5,116 nt of DNA from contig QFPD01000179.1 of NCBI GenBank assembly GCA_003248845.1, positions 1 through 5,116 of the forward strand, read 5' to 3'. This document shows positions 1-4,571 of this stretch, in pieces. A model generated the notes under the pieces. The model did no database searches, had not been told where the DNA came from, and saw only the letters and a program-made list of their open reading frames with translations. Every line of letters starts with the position of its first letter. Positions within the stretch are counted from its first letter, which is position 1. The DNA comes from Microbacterium sp. Its GTDB lineage: Bacteria > Actinomycetota > Actinomycetes > Actinomycetales > Microbacteriaceae. Position numbers and translations under genes: made by a program.

Positions 1-563
1 CCGGCGTCGGCATGACGATGCAGAACCTCGTCCTGGTCGTGCAGAACACGACGCGGCCCGAGGAGATCGGCGTCGCGAGCTCGGGCGTCACCTTCTTCCG
101 CAGCCTCGGCGGGACGATCGGCGTGTCCGTCATGGGCGCCGCGCTGGCTGCGCGCGTGGTCGACCTCGTCGCCGAGCGCACGGAGGACATCACGGCCGCG
201 ATCATGAGTCTCGGCGACAAGGCGCAGTACTGGAGCGACCAGCTGCAGTCGGGCGCCCTGCCGAAGGTCGCCGCGATGCCCGAGACGCTGCGTGTCGTGT
301 TCGAGGACATCTACGCGAACGGCATCTCGCACTCGTTCCTCATCGCCGTCCCCTTCGCCGTCGTCTCGCTGCTGGCCATCGTGTTCCTGCCGAACAAGTC
401 GCTGACGACGATGACCACCACCGAGCGCATCCAGGCGAGCGAAGCCGACCTCGCGACCGTCTCGGTGCCCGAGGCGATGGCGACGCTGACGGCCACCGGT
501 TCGGTGCGCGTCGCGTCGGATGCCGACGGCGATGGCAGCGCGCCCAGCGACGGCCGGTCGTAG
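1..563 (+). CDS. DHA2-family multidrug MFS exporter, C-terminal part (5' end outside window)
   Basis: This is the C-terminal 186 residues of a proton-driven drug exporter of the EmrB/QacA (DHA2, 14 membrane segments) branch of the major facilitator superfamily. The frame is open to the left edge and begins with codons for GVGMTMQNLVLVVQN. The stretch around GVASSGVTFFRSLGGTIGVS (about nt 75-132) is the conserved DHA2 region leading into TM13. A hydrophilic loop of about 50 residues follows (about nt 170-330), then TM14 (SHSFLIAVPFAVVSLLAIVFLP, about nt 327-390). After TM14 comes a cytoplasmic tail of about 55 residues rich in Ala, Thr, Ser and Asp, with no recognisable domain. The stop is TAG at 561-563, and the MarR gene starts 6 bp later, which suggests co-transcription and local control by that regulator. 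The substrate cannot be told from this fragment. Family assignment is firm; the drug-export role is inferred from the family. Confidence 0.9.
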   Translation, partial: GVGMTMQNLVLVVQNTTRPEEIGVASSGVTFFRSLGGTIGVSVMGAALAARVVDLVAERTEDITAAIMSLGDKAQYWSDQLQSGALPKVAAMPETLRVVFEDIYANGISHSFLIAVPFAVVSLLAIVFLPNKSLTTMTTTERIQASEADLATVSVPEAMATLTATGSVRVASDADGDGSAPSDGRS

Positions 564-569
564 CAGGCG

Positions 570-1073
570 ATGATCCCCGCACACGAAGCCGACCGGTCGC
601 GCACCGACGCGGTGCGCGAACGCGAAACCGACCGGGCGCGCACCGACGCGGTGCGCGCCCTGGAGGGCGAGTTCAGTGAGCTGATCACGCGCATGCGGCG
701 GCTGCTCATGGAGAACGCCGAGCGCGTCAGCCCGGGCATGCTCCCCGGCGCATACAAGGTGTTCACGACGATCGTGCGGCGCGAGCGTGTCTCTCAGTCG
801 GCGCTCGCCGAGCACCTCGTCGTCGACAAGGGGCAGCTCAGTCGCACCGTGCGCGAGCTCGAGCAGCTGGGCCTCATCCAGCGCGAGCCGGACCCCGATG
901 ATGGGCGAGCGAGCATCCTCTCCCCCACCGCACACGGCCTCGACCGCCTCGCGCAGGCGCGCGCGCCGCAGGAGGATACGCTGGCGAAAGCTCTCGACGG
1001 GTGGGCCGTCGAAGACATCCAGAACCTCACGAGGCTCCTGCACGCCCTCACGACGAGCAGCCTGCCGGGCTGA
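570..1073 (+). CDS. MarR-family winged-helix transcriptional regulator
   Basis: A 167-residue DNA-binding repressor of the MarR family, normally a homodimer released from DNA by a small phenolic, drug-like or oxidising ligand. The winged helix is clear: helix-turn-helix at about residues 74-96 (VSQSALAEHLVVDKGQLSRT followed by VRELEQLG) and the wing with the conserved DPDDGRA at 108-114. The C-terminal helix to about residue 163 would complete the dimer interface. The ATG at 570 lies 6 bp after the exporter stop. Its Shine-Dalgarno is poor (GCAGGCG), so translation probably depends on coupling. GTG codons at 612 and 651 are in-frame alternatives, also without a good ribosome site; 651 would give a more usual MarR N-terminus. 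Residues 6-31 are two 13-residue repeats (EADRSRTDAVRER and ETDRARTDAVRAL), an unusual charged extension. Probable targets are its own operon and perhaps the oxidoreductase downstream; this is inferred from position only. Confidence 0.9.
   Translation: MIPAHEADRSRTDAVRERETDRARTDAVRALEGEFSELITRMRRLLMENAERVSPGMLPGAYKVFTTIVRRERVSQSALAEHLVVDKGQLSRTVRELEQLGLIQREPDPDDGRASILSPTAHGLDRLAQARAPQEDTLAKALDGWAVEDIQNLTRLLHALTTSSLPG
597..619. repeat. Perfect inverted repeat 1 in the MarR 5' coding region
   Basis: The arms TCGCGCACCG (597-606) and CGGTGCGCGA (610-619) are perfect 10-base complements around a 3-base centre, ACG. The element lies within the first copy of the 13-codon repeat. It could be a two-fold symmetric site for a dimeric regulator such as MarR, or an RNA hairpin near the start of the message. 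The symmetry is seen in the sequence; either function is inference. Confidence 0.75.
634..660. repeat. Perfect inverted repeat 2 in the MarR 5' coding region
   Basis: The arms GGGCGCGCACCG (634-645) and CGGTGCGCGCCC (649-660) are perfect 12-base complements around the same ACG centre as the first palindrome. The two centres are 39 bp apart. As RNA this would be a very stable hairpin. The bases outside the shared core differ from copy 1 (the G636/C658 pair replaces T597 and the base opposite it stays paired), so pairing is kept in both copies. Confidence 0.75.
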
Positions 1074-1123
1074 CCTTCTCAACCCGGTAGCACCCGCGTA
1101 ACACGTCGGAGACAAATCCAGGG

Positions 1124-1129
1124 TTGACT
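1124..1129 (+). promoter_or_regulatory. Possible -35 element for the oxidoreductase gene
   Basis: TTGACT is the best -35-like hexamer in the 110-bp gap between the MarR gene and the oxidoreductase (1074-1183). No convincing -10 hexamer follows at 16-18 bp spacing, the nearest candidates being GC-rich. A short inverted repeat, CTGGG (1128-1132) with CCCAG (1139-1143), overlaps it and could be part of an operator. No terminator hairpin is visible after the MarR stop, so read-through from the MarR transcript is also possible. Confidence 0.25.
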
Positions 1130-1183
1130 GGGTCGCACCCCAGACATCCTGCTGGCGACGTCGACACGCGGAAGGACACGCTC

Positions 1184-2215
1184 ATGAAGTTCCGGCCGCT
1201 GCGCCTCGCTTCCGTCACGGACCCCACCCCCGTCGAGCCGATCGCGGTGCCCGAAGAGATGCGCGCGGTGATCTTCGACGCCCCGGGCGGCGCCGACGCG
1301 CTGCGCGTGACCGCCACCCCGACGCCTGCCCCCGTGCTGAGCGAAGTTCTCGTGCGAGTGATCGCCGCCGGAGTGAACCCGATCGACGCCAAGACCCGGG
1401 CGGGCGCCGGCCTGAGCGGTGCGATTGACGGCTACCCCAGCACCCTGGGCTTCGACTTCAGCGGTGTCGTCGTCGCATCGCCCTACGAAAGCCACCCCTT
1501 TCCCGCGGGAACGGAAGTGTTCGGAATGGCCGCGTTTCCCCGTTCGGGCGGTAGCTACGCCGAGTACGTCGTCGCCCCCACCTTGTCCGTCGCCCGCAAA
1601 CCCACGTCGCTCTCGCACGTCGAGGCCGCGGGGGTGCCTCTGGCAGCTCTGACCGCGTGGGGTCTGGTGGTGGAGACGGCGCACGCACACGAGGGACAGC
1701 GGATCCTCATCCACGCCGGCTCCGGCGGCGTGGGCCACTTCGCTGTCCAGCTCGCCGCCTACTTCGGGGCGCACGTCACGGCCACCGGGTCCGGACCCAA
1801 CCTGGGCTGGCTGCGCGAGCTCGGGGCATCCGTCGTCATCGACCGCTTGACGACGCGGTTCGAGGATGTCGTGGGCGAGGTCGACGTCGTCATCGACCTC
1901 GTCGGCAACGTGCACGACGCCACCGGATCACGCTCCCTCGGGGTCATCCGCCGCGGCGGTCTGTACGTGCTCGTTCCCACCGGCTCCTGGCCGGGCTACG
2001 CCGAGGCGGCGGCGTCCGCCGCGGTGCGGGCGACGTCGTACAAGGTCATACCCGACGGTGTCGTGCTCGCCACCCTCGCACGCCTTCTGGATTCGGGGGC
2101 GATCCGCGTCTACGTCGATCGCGTCTTCCCGCTCGCCGAAGCGGCGGCCGCGCACCGTGAGCTCGAACAGGGCCACACCCGAGGCAAGATCGTCCTCTCG
2201 GTCGCAGAGGCGTGA
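1184..2215 (+). CDS. NADP-dependent quinone-oxidoreductase-like enzyme (MDR superfamily, zinc-free)
   Basis: A 343-residue medium-chain dehydrogenase/reductase of the quinone oxidoreductase branch, expected to be a soluble enzyme that moves hydride from NADPH to a quinone or an activated double bond. The N-terminal GroES-like domain contains AAGVNPIDAKTRAG and LGFDFSGVV. The Rossmann domain has its nucleotide-binding loop at HAGSGGVGHFAVQLA (from residue 177), and the C-terminal part ends in HTRGKIVL, as usual in this family. There is no cysteine anywhere in the protein, so neither catalytic nor structural zinc sites exist. The ATG at 1184 is chosen because GAAGGA (1171-1176) lies 7 bases upstream. 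A TTG at 1124 is in frame but has no ribosome site. An ATG at 1259 gives the usual family N-terminus (MRAVIF) but has its GAAGAG directly abutting it. The chosen start therefore implies an extension of about 25 residues. The substrate is unknown. Confidence 0.85.
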   Translation: MKFRPLRLASVTDPTPVEPIAVPEEMRAVIFDAPGGADALRVTATPTPAPVLSEVLVRVIAAGVNPIDAKTRAGAGLSGAIDGYPSTLGFDFSGVVVASPYESHPFPAGTEVFGMAAFPRSGGSYAEYVVAPTLSVARKPTSLSHVEAAGVPLAALTAWGLVVETAHAHEGQRILIHAGSGGVGHFAVQLAAYFGAHVTATGSGPNLGWLRELGASVVIDRLTTRFEDVVGEVDVVIDLVGNVHDATGSRSLGVIRRGGLYVLVPTGSWPGYAEAAASAAVRATSYKVIPDGVVLATLARLLDSGAIRVYVDRVFPLAEAAAAHRELEQGHTRGKIVLSVAEA

Positions 2216-2228
2216 CGGCGTCCGTCAC
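2212..2228. terminator. Hairpin spanning both stop codons at the oxidoreductase/lysG convergent junction
   Basis: GTGACGG (2212-2218) and CCGTCAC (2222-2228) are perfect 7-base complements with a 3-base loop, CGT. The arms contain the TGA of the oxidoreductase (2213-2215) and the TCA that is the lysG stop on the other strand (2225-2227). The genes are only 9 bp apart. No T-run follows on either strand, so it is not a classical intrinsic terminator. It could still act as a bidirectional stop or an RNA 3'-end stabiliser, as often proposed for GC-rich actinobacteria. Confidence 0.5.
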
Positions 2229-3103
2229 CTGAGCACCCGCCGCCCCTCCGCGACGACCTCGTTCGCGACGGCGTCGAGGAGGGCCGAACGCAGGTTCCAT
2301 TGCTGCCAGTAGAGCGGCACGTCGATCCCGGGTCCACCGAGGGCCACGAGCGTCCCGTCTACGAGACCCGGCTGGGCTTGCAGCTGCGGCAGCAGAGCCC
2401 AGCCGAGACCGAGCGTCGCCGCGGTCTCGAAGTCCTGCGATGCCGGCACCCGGTGGCGCGGCGGCAACGACGCGTCGGCACCGCGCGCGACGAGCCAACG
2501 CGACTGCAGGTCATCGCGGCGGTCGAAATCGATGAGGGGTGCGCGGGCGAGGGCGAGGGCGGTGACACCGTCCGCGAAGTGAGTCCGCACGAACGCGGGC
2601 GCTGCGACCGCCTCGTACCGAAGCACGCCCAGCGCCTGCACCCGACATCCCGCCACGGGCTCGGCTCGCGACGTCACCGCCGCCATCACGGTGCCCTCTT
2701 CGAGCAGCCCCGCCGTGAAGTCCTGGTCGTCGCGATGCAGGTCGAACACGACAGGATGCTGCGCGCACAGCCGCGCGAGCGGCTCGAGAAACCAGGTCGC
2801 GAGCGAATCGGCGTTCACCGCGAGGGGCATGCTGGTGCGCGCGGCGACGGCGCCGAGCTCGATCGCCGCGTCCTGCGCGAGCAGGTCGAGCTGCCGCGCG
2901 AAGCGGACGATCGAATGTGCGGCGGGCGTCGCGCGCAGGGGCTTCGACCGCACGAGCAGCACACGGCCGACATCGGCCTCGAGCGCGCGGATGCGCTGGC
3001 TGACCGCCGATGGTGTGATGCGCAGACGCTCTGCCGCAGCTTCCATGCTCCCGGCATCCAGCACGGCGGCGAGCGTCGCCGCGCCGACCGCGGGAATGCG
3101 CAC
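2225..3103 (-). CDS. lysG: LysR-family regulator of basic amino acid export (LysG/ArgP type)
   Basis: A 292-residue LysR-type activator that by family knowledge binds intracellular lysine, arginine or histidine and turns on the adjacent exporter gene. The N-terminal winged HTH is at about residues 8-60, with the core TPSAVSQRIRALE (30-42) and VGRVLLVRSKP (from 45). The effector domain carries the LysG/ArgP hallmarks NADSLATWF (97-105), EPVAGCRVQALG, and near the C-terminus LYWQQWNL. From memory these match Corynebacterium glutamicum LysG (NADSLSTWF, NPVAGCEV, MYWQRWRL). The start is the GTG at 3103. On the - strand GAAGAAGGG (complement of 3111-3119) sits 7 bases upstream, a good ribosome site. 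The gene diverges from lysE across 72 bp, the classical arrangement. Its stop codon is part of a hairpin shared with the oxidoreductase. The effector range of this protein cannot be read from sequence. Confidence 0.92.
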   Translation of the reverse strand: MRIPAVGAATLAAVLDAGSMEAAAERLRITPSAVSQRIRALEADVGRVLLVRSKPLRATPAAHSIVRFARQLDLLAQDAAIELGAVAARTSMPLAVNADSLATWFLEPLARLCAQHPVVFDLHRDDQDFTAGLLEEGTVMAAVTSRAEPVAGCRVQALGVLRYEAVAAPAFVRTHFADGVTALALARAPLIDFDRRDDLQSRWLVARGADASLPPRHRVPASQDFETAATLGLGWALLPQLQAQPGLVDGTLVALGGPGIDVPLYWQQWNLRSALLDAVANEVVAEGRRVLR

Positions 3104-3116
3104 GATGAAGCCCTTC

Positions 3117-3139
3117 TTCAGCTACGGAAAGAATCTGAA
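3117..3139. promoter_or_regulatory. Candidate LysG operator in the lysG-lysE intergenic region
   Basis: TTCAG (3117-3121) and CTGAA (3135-3139) form a 5-base inverted repeat separated by 13 bases, lying just upstream of the proposed lysE promoter. LysR proteins bind short dyads upstream of the target's -35 region, so the position fits. The spacing is longer than the usual T-N11-A box, and the left arm overlaps the lysG ribosome-site region. The stretch 3122-3155 is visibly richer in A/T than the genes around it. The assignment is tentative. Confidence 0.3.
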
Positions 3140-3140
3140 C

Positions 3141-3169
3141 TGGACTGTATCAATAGCCCCTCGTAGCGT
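3141..3169 (+). promoter_or_regulatory. Putative lysE promoter
   Basis: TGGACT (3141-3146) as -35 and TAGCGT (3164-3169) as -10 are separated by exactly 17 bases, which would place transcription initiation at about 3175-3177. That is on the GTG proposed as the lysE start codon, so the message would be leaderless. This fits the lack of a clear Shine-Dalgarno upstream and the known frequency of leaderless mRNAs in actinobacteria. The hexamers are only partial matches to the sigma-70 consensus. Confidence 0.4.
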
Positions 3170-3175
3170 CGAGAC

Positions 3176-3841
3176 GTGCTCTCTTCGTTGCTCGCCGGTC
3201 TCGGCCTCGGCCTGTCGCTCATCGTCGCGATCGGAGCCCAGAACCTGTTCGTGCTGCGGCAGGGCATCCGGCGCCAGCACGCCGTCGCAGTGGCACTCGT
3301 CTGCGCGCTCTCGGACGCCGCTCTGATCGCCCTCGGGGTCTCTGGCCTCGGCGCGCTCCTGCACGCCGTGCCCTGGCTCATCGACGCCGTGCGCTGGGCC
3401 GGGGCCGCCTTCCTGACGGTCTACGCGGCGCTCGCCGCGCGGCGGGCGCTGCGCGGCGGAGGCGAGACGCTCGACGCCGCGGCATCCACAACCTCGTCCG
3501 ATCTGTCTTCGGGCGCGTCCGCCGGGACCGCGACCCGCACGCGCTCGTCATCGCGCCTCGCGCCGGTGCTGCTCACCTGCCTCGCGCTGACCTGGCTGAA
3601 CCCGCACGTGTACCTCGACACGGTGTTCCTGTTGGGTTCGATCGCCGCGACGCACGGCGAGACCCGCTGGGTGTTCGCCGCGGGAGCCGTGCTCGCGTCG
3701 TTCATGTGGTTCTTCGCGCTCGCGCTCGGCGCGCGATCCCTCGGCCGGTGGCTCGCGACTCCCCGCGCGTGGCGGATCCTCGACGGCATCATCGCCGTCG
3801 TGATGCTCGCGATCGCAGTGAGTCTCGTCCTGCCGCATTGA
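3176..3841 (+). CDS. lysE: L-lysine/arginine exporter of the LysE family
   Basis: A 221-residue inner-membrane exporter that removes excess basic amino acids, driven by the membrane potential or proton gradient. It begins with the hallmark AIGAQNLFVLRQGI (residues 18-31, compare SIGPQN in C. glutamicum LysE). The signature TWLNPHVYLD (139-148) carries the conserved Asn-Pro. Hydrophobic segments lie at about residues 5-25, 36-57, 66-88, 128-155, 165-188 and 199-218. A Ser/Thr/Ala-rich loop at 94-127 separates the two halves, at the position where the family has a variable loop. Length is close to the family norm (about 200-235). The start is GTG at 3176, with no convincing ribosome site and a plausible promoter placing transcription start at the codon. 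It diverges from lysG, its probable activator. Whether lysine, arginine or both are exported is not visible. Confidence 0.93.
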   Translation: MLSSLLAGLGLGLSLIVAIGAQNLFVLRQGIRRQHAVAVALVCALSDAALIALGVSGLGALLHAVPWLIDAVRWAGAAFLTVYAALAARRALRGGGETLDAAASTTSSDLSSGASAGTATRTRSSSRLAPVLLTCLALTWLNPHVYLDTVFLLGSIAATHGETRWVFAAGAVLASFMWFFALALGARSLGRWLATPRAWRILDGIIAVVMLAIAVSLVLPH

Positions 3842-3871
3842 CGGCCCGGCCCGCACCGCTCAGCCGTCGAT
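3837..3871. terminator. Inverted repeat spanning both stop codons at the lysE/DUF1801 convergent junction
   Basis: ATTGACGGC (3837-3845) pairs with GCCGTCGAT (3863-3871): eight Watson-Crick pairs and one G-T wobble, with a 17-base loop that contains further GC-rich sequence. The arms and loop include the lysE stop (3839-3841) and the stop of the opposing gene (3860-3862). There is no T-run, so termination activity in either direction is only inferred. Confidence 0.4.
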
Positions 3872-4198
3872 CTGCCTCTTGCGCGCGGCGACGAGGGCGC
3901 GGATCGTCTCGTCCGGCAGAGGCTCGGTGAACCGGATGGTTCCCTTCGCATGGTCGACGCCGTCCAAGAGCGGCAAGATCTCGACGATCGCGGCGGGACT
4001 GAACGGATACACGCCGAAGTGCGCCTTGGCGCGCATCACGGACAGAAGAGACTTGCCGCGGTAGATGAGCGCCGGCATGCCGTAGCCGAGTCCCTGTTCC
4101 GCATCGGGAACGACGCCGCGGGCCACCGCATAGATGTGGGCGATGATGGCCGCGTCCGGCGGCTCGAGCGTCTCGAGGTAGTCGTCGATGGTTCCCAT
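3860..4198 (-). CDS. DUF1801 (YdhG-like) domain protein
   Basis: A small soluble protein of 112 residues made almost entirely of one DUF1801/YdhG-type domain. It starts with the typical IDDYLETLEPPD (residues 4-15). The conserved core is GLGYGMPALIYRGKSLL (36-52), HFGVYPF (60-66) and KGTIRFTEPLPDETIRALV (85-103). Length matches the usual 110-150 residues. Some relatives (the Bacillus YdhG/Fra group) have been linked to iron delivery, but most members have no known function and none should be assumed here. The ATG at 4198 is supported by GGAAGGA on the - strand (complement of 4207-4213) 8 bases upstream. It converges on lysE and diverges from the acylphosphatase gene, so it is a single-gene unit. 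Confidence 0.82.
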   Translation of the reverse strand: MGTIDDYLETLEPPDAAIIAHIYAVARGVVPDAEQGLGYGMPALIYRGKSLLSVMRAKAHFGVYPFSPAAIVEILPLLDGVDHAKGTIRFTEPLPDETIRALVAARKRQIDG

Positions 4199-4243
4199 AG
4201 CGGCATCCTTCCAGTCGCCGCGTCATCGCGACAGGATGGGGAG
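4199..4243. promoter_or_regulatory. 45-bp divergent gap with mirrored ribosome sites
   Basis: This short gap separates the start codons of the DUF1801 gene (- strand) and the acylphosphatase gene (+ strand). CATCCT (4204-4209) and AGGATG (4233-4238) are complementary and hold the two ribosome sites, one per strand. GTCGC (4214-4218) and GCGAC (4228-4232) form an inner pair. No clear -10/-35 set was seen, so promoters probably overlap the opposing coding regions. The symmetry may simply result from two purine-rich ribosome sites facing outward. Confidence 0.35.
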
Positions 4244-4522
4244 ATGAGGCGCGTGCACGTGACGGTATCCGGCGACGTCCAGGGGGTCGGATATCGCTAC
4301 ACCCTGCAGCAGGTCGCCCAGCGCGCCGAAGTGGTCGGCTGGGTGCGGAATCTCCGCGACGGTCGCGTCGAGGCGGAGCTCGAAGGCGAGGATGCCGCGG
4401 TGGCGAGCGTGCTGGAGTGGATGTCGAGGGGCCCCGCCGGGGCCCATGTCACCGGTCGCGAGGTCGCAGAGGCGGCACCGGCGGCCGGTGACACGGGCTT
4501 CGCCGTGCGGCGAGACGGCTGA
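4244..4522 (+). CDS. acyP: Acylphosphatase
   Basis: A 92-residue cytosolic acylphosphatase (EC 3.6.1.7), which hydrolyses carboxyl-phosphate bonds such as those in acetyl phosphate or 1,3-bisphosphoglycerate. Both family signatures are present and complete. The phosphate-binding loop is GDVQGVGYR (residues 10-18), with the catalytic arginine at 18 and Tyr in place of the more common Phe at 17. The second signature is GWVRNLRDGRVE (32-43), with the catalytic asparagine at 36. Length is the usual 90-100 residues for a single domain. The ATG at 4244 follows AGGA (4233-4236) by 7 bases; the frame stays open further upstream through the opposing gene, but that extension has no support. An intrinsic terminator follows 8 bp after the stop, so it is probably a single-gene transcript. 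Confidence 0.93.
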   Translation: MRRVHVTVSGDVQGVGYRYTLQQVAQRAEVVGWVRNLRDGRVEAELEGEDAAVASVLEWMSRGPAGAHVTGREVAEAAPAAGDTGFAVRRDG

Positions 4523-4530
4523 AACGACGC

Positions 4531-4560
4531 AGGGGCCCCACCCGAAGGTGGAGCCCCTTT
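4531..4560. terminator. Intrinsic terminator between acyP and rplA, likely serving both
   Basis: A strong hairpin: AGGGGC (4531-4536) pairs with GCCCCT (4553-4558), a single C-A mismatch follows (4537/4552), then CCACC (4538-4542) pairs with GGTGG (4547-4551), closing the loop CGAA (4543-4546). On the + strand it ends in TTT (4558-4560), as expected for terminating acyP. On the - strand the loop reads C(TTCG)G, the exceptionally stable tetraloop, placed 13 bases after the rplA stop, though no T-run follows on that side. Bidirectional action is likely. Confidence 0.8.
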
Positions 4561-4571
4561 GTGCAACGAAC

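Larger units (their letters stand above)
585..662 (+). repeat. In-frame 13-codon tandem repeat, two copies
   Basis: Two adjacent 39-bp units, 585-623 and 624-662, encode EADRSRTDAVRER and ETDRARTDAVRAL at the start of the MarR reading frame. The core 28 bases (591-618 and 630-657) differ at one position only (T597 versus G636). The period is a multiple of three, so the frame is kept. The near identity at DNA level, including third positions, suggests a recent duplication or a constraint on the DNA or RNA itself. Confidence 0.9.

Noticed and set aside
1151..1170. GACGTCGAC-type palindrome before the oxidoreductase
   Set aside because: The perfect core CGACGTCG is only 8 bases, and such GC palindromes are common in this composition; not enough to call an operator.
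1124..1183. TTG at 1124 as the start of the oxidoreductase
   Set aside because: No ribosome site precedes it, the added residues match nothing known, and the TTGACT there is more like a -35 element.
1079..1915. Long open frame (278 codons) on the - strand
   Set aside because: It is the complement of the oxidoreductase gene. Its translation is His/Asp/Gly/Arg-rich with no recognisable domain, as is typical of shadow frames in GC-rich genes.
2300..3166. Open frame of 288 codons on the + strand across lysG
   Set aside because: Antisense to a clearly recognisable LysG; the translation is Arg-rich with no family features and runs into the lysG-lysE control region.
3465..3560. Ser/Thr/Ala-rich stretch in LysE as a possible insertion or frameshift
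   Set aside because: The frame continues cleanly on both sides and LysE proteins have a variable loop here between membrane segments 3 and 4.
3421..3951. Arg-rich open frames on the - strand over lysE
   Set aside because: Complement of the membrane-protein coding sequence; composition is typical of shadow frames and there is no start context.
3950..4243. Upstream extension of the acylphosphatase frame
   Set aside because: It overlaps the opposing DUF1801 gene and encodes nothing recognisable. The ATG at 4244 has a good ribosome site and gives the normal family length.
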